A DNA stretch of 19,194 nucleotides from Promethearchaeota archaeon (GTDB lineage: Archaea > Asgardarchaeota > Lokiarchaeia > Sigynarchaeales > SOKP01): positions 1-19,194 of the forward strand of contig WJIN01000324.1 in NCBI GenBank assembly GCA_014730295.1, in the 5' to 3' direction. Numbering within the stretch: position 1 is the stretch's first letter; each line of letters begins with the position of its first letter. The notes under the pieces are model-generated. The model was not told the origin of the DNA and searched no databases. It was given only the letters and a program-made list of their open reading frames with translations. Positions 17,301-19,194 of this stretch are shown here, in pieces. Made by a program: the position numbers and the translations under genes.

Positions 17301-18331
17301 CCAGCTGTATAATAATCGGGTCCAGAATTACCCGCAGATGAAACAAAAATTGTACCATAGGTGTCTTTTGCGTTGGTTATCGCATCCCATATATTCGGAT
17401 CCGCATCGAATAAAGAAGCTCCGAAACTCATCGAAATAATCCCTGATTTTGCGGTTTGAACTGACCATTCAATTGCATTTACTATATCAACGTTTAAAAG
17501 ACCTCCAGAAACATTACCTCCTTGGGCATCTATTAAATTTACTCCCGGTGCCACACCGCGGTATAAACCTCCGGAACTGGCTCCATTACTCGCAATAATT
17601 CCCGCCACATGAGTACCATGACCATTAAGATCACCAGAACCACCACCGTATGTAACTAAATCTTCCCGAAGAATAACGTCTAAATCCGGATGATCATAAA
17701 TCCCCGAGTCTATTACCGTTACATTTACTCCTGTACCATCATATTCCAGATTATCTGCGCCAATTGCCGAAATCCACCAATTTGGATAAAAGTTCTCATC
17801 GAGTGCTGAAGATTCAATTTGATCATCAATGATAACAGGTCGAGATACTGTTTTTGTCTTATATATTTTTTCGATATCTCCATAATTAAAAATTGATTTT
17901 TCATTTTTTAGTAATTCAAAAGTGCTCAATTTACAATATACACCAGGAATAATGTCATAATTCCTAAGAATTTCATACTGATTAAATAAAGACTCAATTA
18001 TCTCAATACGTTTTTCTTTTGGAATCTTTTTTTTAAACCGAACGATAACTTCCACGCTTTCGTCCGTAGCTAATTTATCTGAACCTGACGGATAAAGTTG
18101 TTCATAAAGGTGCTTTCCAAAAATAGAAAGTTCAGAATTATATTTCTTATTCCTAACAAGAGATTCATGAGATTGTATCCCATATTCATTAAAATCAATA
18201 TTCGAAAGGTCTAAATTTTGTAAGTTAGATTGCTTAGAATTCGCTATGCTAATTCCGATGAGCGGAAAAATGAATTGGCTCACGACTACCAAAATAAGGA
18301 GAGAATTAGCACGAAATAAAGATTTTTTCAT
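14381..18331 (-). CDS. Membrane-anchored S8 subtilase with GATase-like domain and zinc-ribbon tail
   Basis: A 1316-residue type I membrane protease. In order: signal peptide (1-30, M-K-K-S plus hydrophobic core); I9-like propeptide (about 90-163); S8 domain (about 190-485) with Asp208 in V-I-D-S-G, His238 in G-H-G-T-H-V-A-G, oxyanion Asn335 in A-G-N-S-G and Ser425 in S-G-T-S-M-S-C-P; a beta region (about 505-605); a GATase-like alpha/beta domain (about 607-843) opening K-R-I-L-M-E-S-Y-H-G-L; further beta-sandwich-like segments rich in N-x-S/T sequons (about 845-1215); one membrane helix (1223-1246) followed by R-R-K-R; an acidic, Tyr-rich linker; and a cytosolic zinc ribbon with C-P-Y-C (1292-1295) and C-P-N-C (1306-1309). 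The catalytic part therefore faces outside. The order through the GATase-like domain and the membrane anchor resemble eukaryotic site-1 protease; the zinc ribbon does not. Substrate unknown. Gene intact. Confidence 0.93.
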   Translation of the reverse strand: MKKSLFRANSLLILVVVSQFIFPLIGISIANSKQSNLQNLDLSNIDFNEYGIQSHESLVRNKKYNSELSIFGKHLYEQLYPSGSDKLATDESVEVIVRFKKKIPKEKRIEIIESLFNQYEILRNYDIIPGVYCKLSTFELLKNEKSIFNYGDIEKIYKTKTVSRPVIIDDQIESSALDENFYPNWWISAIGADNLEYDGTGVNVTVIDSGIYDHPDLDVILREDLVTYGGGSGDLNGHGTHVAGIIASNGASSGGLYRGVAPGVNLIDAQGGNVSGGLLNVDIVNAIEWSVQTAKSGIISMSFGASLFDADPNIWDAITNAKDTYGTIFVSSAGNSGPDYYTAGTPASHPDVISVGASDKNNNLASFSSWGPSLSYLGFPDVVAPGVNIISTSAMDSVIEKEKKYIGDFFDFAGDADYIPLSGTSMSCPVVSGAIAILKEAFPSLTAETARIALMEGASPLSDVEDHDFLKAGAGLINVSASLDYLKKINSTYSNVNNITKFFPDILPIKPYDLLNFPGDSQTLNVSIISGMANNIDIQYPNINGITLSLDNDPFTFGNPSIGYSTITISINADATTGIYEFPLNLTINGVVRDTANISIEVKLPEKRILMESYHGLNDWLEDQFSFVQIGFYDALKDLAELNISTDYYMEYWQPYYDKDTDNYILTEERLAQYDLIVLQAPILPYSPEEINNLVNYFNSGGNILYLGTRYQEVCSENINALFSALEIDSQIKEENILLDQWVGLGSSVYSIPASPLPHELMQGVDRFLWLYGHSFDISGNAEPIATINNQNVGFAYNGSSEGKGNIIGFGDLHWLYYDYPIKTSDYYQNHRALLSNMMDYYFDDENVSLNIHLNATRTQSGVFSISIYSKNLPSNQPIDNSTLDGNLTAYITDGNTYEPISLTFPNNGIAINRSVDIPFSENNIPFTIIVNYTENSVVYNQTSKILFYGTNQIPSIQSLSTNKEEVDKEEQIRLQADMDDSIYDLSTYISYFSYSFYNMEKTINTTTQMNNLGSSYFKQITTPNNPPGYGFFYIIPYDGNYFTANSPRQFFEINNYQPIIDEVNSYFTIGSSARKSFSDTSDENFVYPQTGTQGDIITFEIDADDTGTSFKDLDTNLTVSVNFFMAALSRPIGGSQSISIMFPSSYYVSIMDYESGFHRGTLTIPNTLSYSSIKGSEAVSTAASSQQNDYIGILYINVIDSEGATVEDPFIIILFINPAIDWVLIITIIAIVAGVLGLAALIYYIRRKRIEPEESGRDYYQEYEPTLDGVDSQYSSYESTSPIELGEIFYCPYCGTKIGSSKKFCPNCGKELNFE

Positions 18332-18404
18332 ATTGGTTAAAAATTATATCGATTATTTATTTGTACTTTTAATAGAATAAAATGGAAAAAAATGTACCTA
18401 TAGG

Positions 18405-18413
18405 TTTTATATA
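18405..18413 (-). promoter_or_regulatory. TATA box of the subtilase gene
   Basis: A perfect TATATAAAA on the minus strand lies about 78 bases upstream of the ATG at 18331, implying a leader of roughly 50 bases. It is unlike the very short leaders of the transporter genes. Confidence 0.45.
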
Positions 18414-18939
18414 GAAAATCTATTATTCAGAATTTTTAGGTTAAATTGATAATCAAGAAAGATAAACATCCTTTGAAGAACATTCATAGCCAAATACAAT
18501 TCGCATGTTTAAAGAGTTCTGGATCATTTATGATTATCGCATTGGCTTCATATAAACAAAGTAACGCGACCAATGTGCACTTACGCATTTCTGCTATCCT
18601 TAATTTATTAAAATTCGCTACCCGTTTATATCCAAATCAACTATATCCAAAAGTATTCCTTGATTAAGAAATATAAACACTATATCAATTTTGACAGCGG
18701 GTATTTTTTTTCCAAATATTTCTTTAACTTTATAGATTGTTAAAAGAGATTCTCCTAAAGTGATCTCCAACATTAAGAATTAGGTGAAGTAAAAGTATTA
18801 ACCTTACTTTGGAAAAAAAACAGTTAATACCGTATAGAACTAAATTAAGAAACATTTGATTATTACGCTTTATCTCCATAGAGAAAACCAAAATTTTTTT
18901 AGAAATAATATACTAATTTTGTTAGTTCAAAAAAGCTGA
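18414..18939. other. Gene-poor stretch, possible decayed coding sequence
   Basis: I see no intact gene. Over 18484-18636 the minus strand is open for 51 codons; the last 34, from an ATG at 18588, include A-E-M-R-K-C-T-L-V-A-L-L-C and N-D-P-E-L-F-K. It is bounded upstream by an in-frame TGA and matches no family I know. The plus strand is also open at 18446-18667 without family features. The patch is richer in G+C than its flanks, which suggests eroded coding sequence rather than spacer. A small inverted repeat, AAGTAA and TTACTT, lies at about 18787-18810. Confidence 0.3.
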
Positions 18940-18947
18940 TTATATAT
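18940..18947 (+). promoter_or_regulatory. TATA box of the tRNA-like gene
   Basis: TTATATAT is centred about 31 bases upstream of the first base of the tRNA-like sequence (18975), which is normal spacing for an archaeal tRNA promoter with a very short leader. Its presence argues that the tRNA-like sequence is transcribed. Confidence 0.45.
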
Positions 18948-18974
18948 TCTAAATCTTTCCTATAAATTAAAAAA

Positions 18975-19061
18975 GGGGTCGTCGATTAGCCTGGAAAATT
19001 GCTCGCTTGGCAAGATTGGAAATTGCCCAATCCCATAATGCGAGAGAACGGGGGTTCAAGC
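18975..19061 (+). tRNA. tRNA-Ala(GGC)-like gene with intron, 3' part missing
   Basis: The 5' three-quarters of a tRNA can be drawn: acceptor strand GGGGTCG (1-7), T8, C9, D-stem GATT/AATT (one G-T pair) around a loop with A14, G15, G18-G19 and A21, G26, anticodon stem CTCGC/GCGAG, spliced loop TTGGCAT with anticodon GGC, five-base variable region ending in C48, T-stem 5' strand GGGGG, and T-loop TTCAAGC. A 26-base intron (19013-19038) lies between positions 37 and 38. It folds as GATTGG/CCAATC and, with the anticodon loop, gives CAA and AAT bulges around a short, imperfect central helix, a relaxed bulge-helix-bulge. After the T-loop the pairing strand CCCCC and acceptor strand CGACCCC are absent through 19194. 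The acceptor and D-loop also recall tRNA-Pro; Ala rests on the anticodon alone. This is a truncated, split or long-intron gene. Confidence 0.6.
19013..19038 (+). other. Predicted tRNA intron
   Basis: The 26-base insert sits between tRNA positions 37 and 38, the commonest archaeal intron site. A six-base stem (GATTGG with CCAATC) and three-base bulges at both exon junctions fit recognition by the archaeal splicing endonuclease. One position of the four-pair central helix is a T-T mismatch, as in relaxed motifs. Confidence 0.55.
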
Positions 19062-19094
19062 TGTGGAAAATCTCTTTCCTCATATATTAATTGT

Positions 19095-19193
19095 TCAAAT
19101 TTCATAAGAATTAATTGCTCCTCTTGATATAAAAACATTAAGTATTATACCTTCTTCCGAAGGAATTGCTGGATCCATAAGTCTTAATATGAA
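19095..19193 (-). CDS. Possible C-terminal end of a gene entering from the right edge
   Basis: The minus strand is open from the window edge to a TGA at 19095-19097 (32 codons), with R-L-M-D-P-A-I-P-S-E-E-G near its start and ending N-S-Y-E-I. The mix of residues looks more like coding than random AT-rich DNA, but no family is recognisable, and the opposite strand is also open over part of it. If real, it converges on the tRNA-like gene and leaves only 33 bases between them. Confidence 0.25.
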   Translation of the reverse strand, partial: FILRLMDPAIPSEEGIILNVFISRGAINSYEI

Positions 19194-19194
19194 C

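Noticed and set aside
18446..18667. Plus-strand 73-codon frame starting at TTG
   Set aside because: No Shine-Dalgarno site, no recognisable domain; the minus strand of the same patch looks at least as protein-like, so neither is called as a gene.
18332..18974. A permuted tRNA with its 3' half upstream of the 5' half
   Set aside because: I looked for a CCCCC plus CGACCCC-like segment upstream of 18975 and found none in this stretch.
1..19194. CRISPR arrays, insertion sequences, integrases or phage genes
   Set aside because: No regularly spaced repeats, transposase or integrase motifs, or flanking terminal repeats were seen. Clustered accessory-defence content is absent.

Overview
The window is AT-rich and dense with genes. 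It looks archaeal: TATA boxes sit about 25-30 bases upstream of several starts, some of them leaving room for almost no leader; a tRNA-like gene carries a short intron at the usual archaeal site next to the anticodon; and the gene set mixes a dodecin, a PurE-type enzyme, a cytosolic GH3 glycosidase and a very large zinc-ribbon-tailed subtilase. An unassigned seven-helix membrane protein resembles an orphan type I associate with Asgard (Lokiarchaeota-like) genomes. The Asgard assignment is inference from gene character, not from a marker gene.

Layout. The left edge (2-184) holds the C-terminal end of a CPBP/CAAX-type intramembrane protease, in a frame without a visible start. A seven-helix orphan (468-1205, +) follows. 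On the minus strand come a dodecin (1324-1533), a thiolase (1752-3074) and a GPH/MelB-type transporter (3348-4754). Divergent from the transporter is a plus-strand pair, PurE (4882-5301) and RpiA (5333-6037), which links pentose phosphate to purine synthesis, then an OsmC-family protein (6220-6696). A minus-strand run follows: type B carboxylesterase, threonine aldolase, AEC-type permease and an MFS transporter (6779-11938), with gaps of about 100-160 bases. A GH3 beta-glycosidase (12168-14288, +) is divergent from the MFS gene and converges on a 1316-residue membrane-anchored subtilase (14381-18331, -). About 640 bases without a convincing gene lead to a tRNA-like gene (18975-19061) that stops inside its T-loop.

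How the genes fit together. Most are metabolic: uptake by the GPH and MFS carriers, glycoside hydrolysis in the cytosol, ester hydrolysis, beta-hydroxy amino acid cleavage, acyl-CoA thiolysis or condensation, and nucleotide supply.

The two strongest points for a second look are these. (1) The subtilase has, in order, a signal peptide, inhibitor-like propeptide, S8 domain, GATase-like domain, beta-rich region, single C-terminal membrane helix and cytosolic zinc ribbon; its order through the GATase-like domain and its type I topology resemble eukaryotic site-1 protease. (2) The tRNA-Ala(GGC)-like gene has a good promoter, cloverleaf 5' part and bulge-helix-bulge-like intron, but no 3' T-stem or acceptor strand anywhere in the window.
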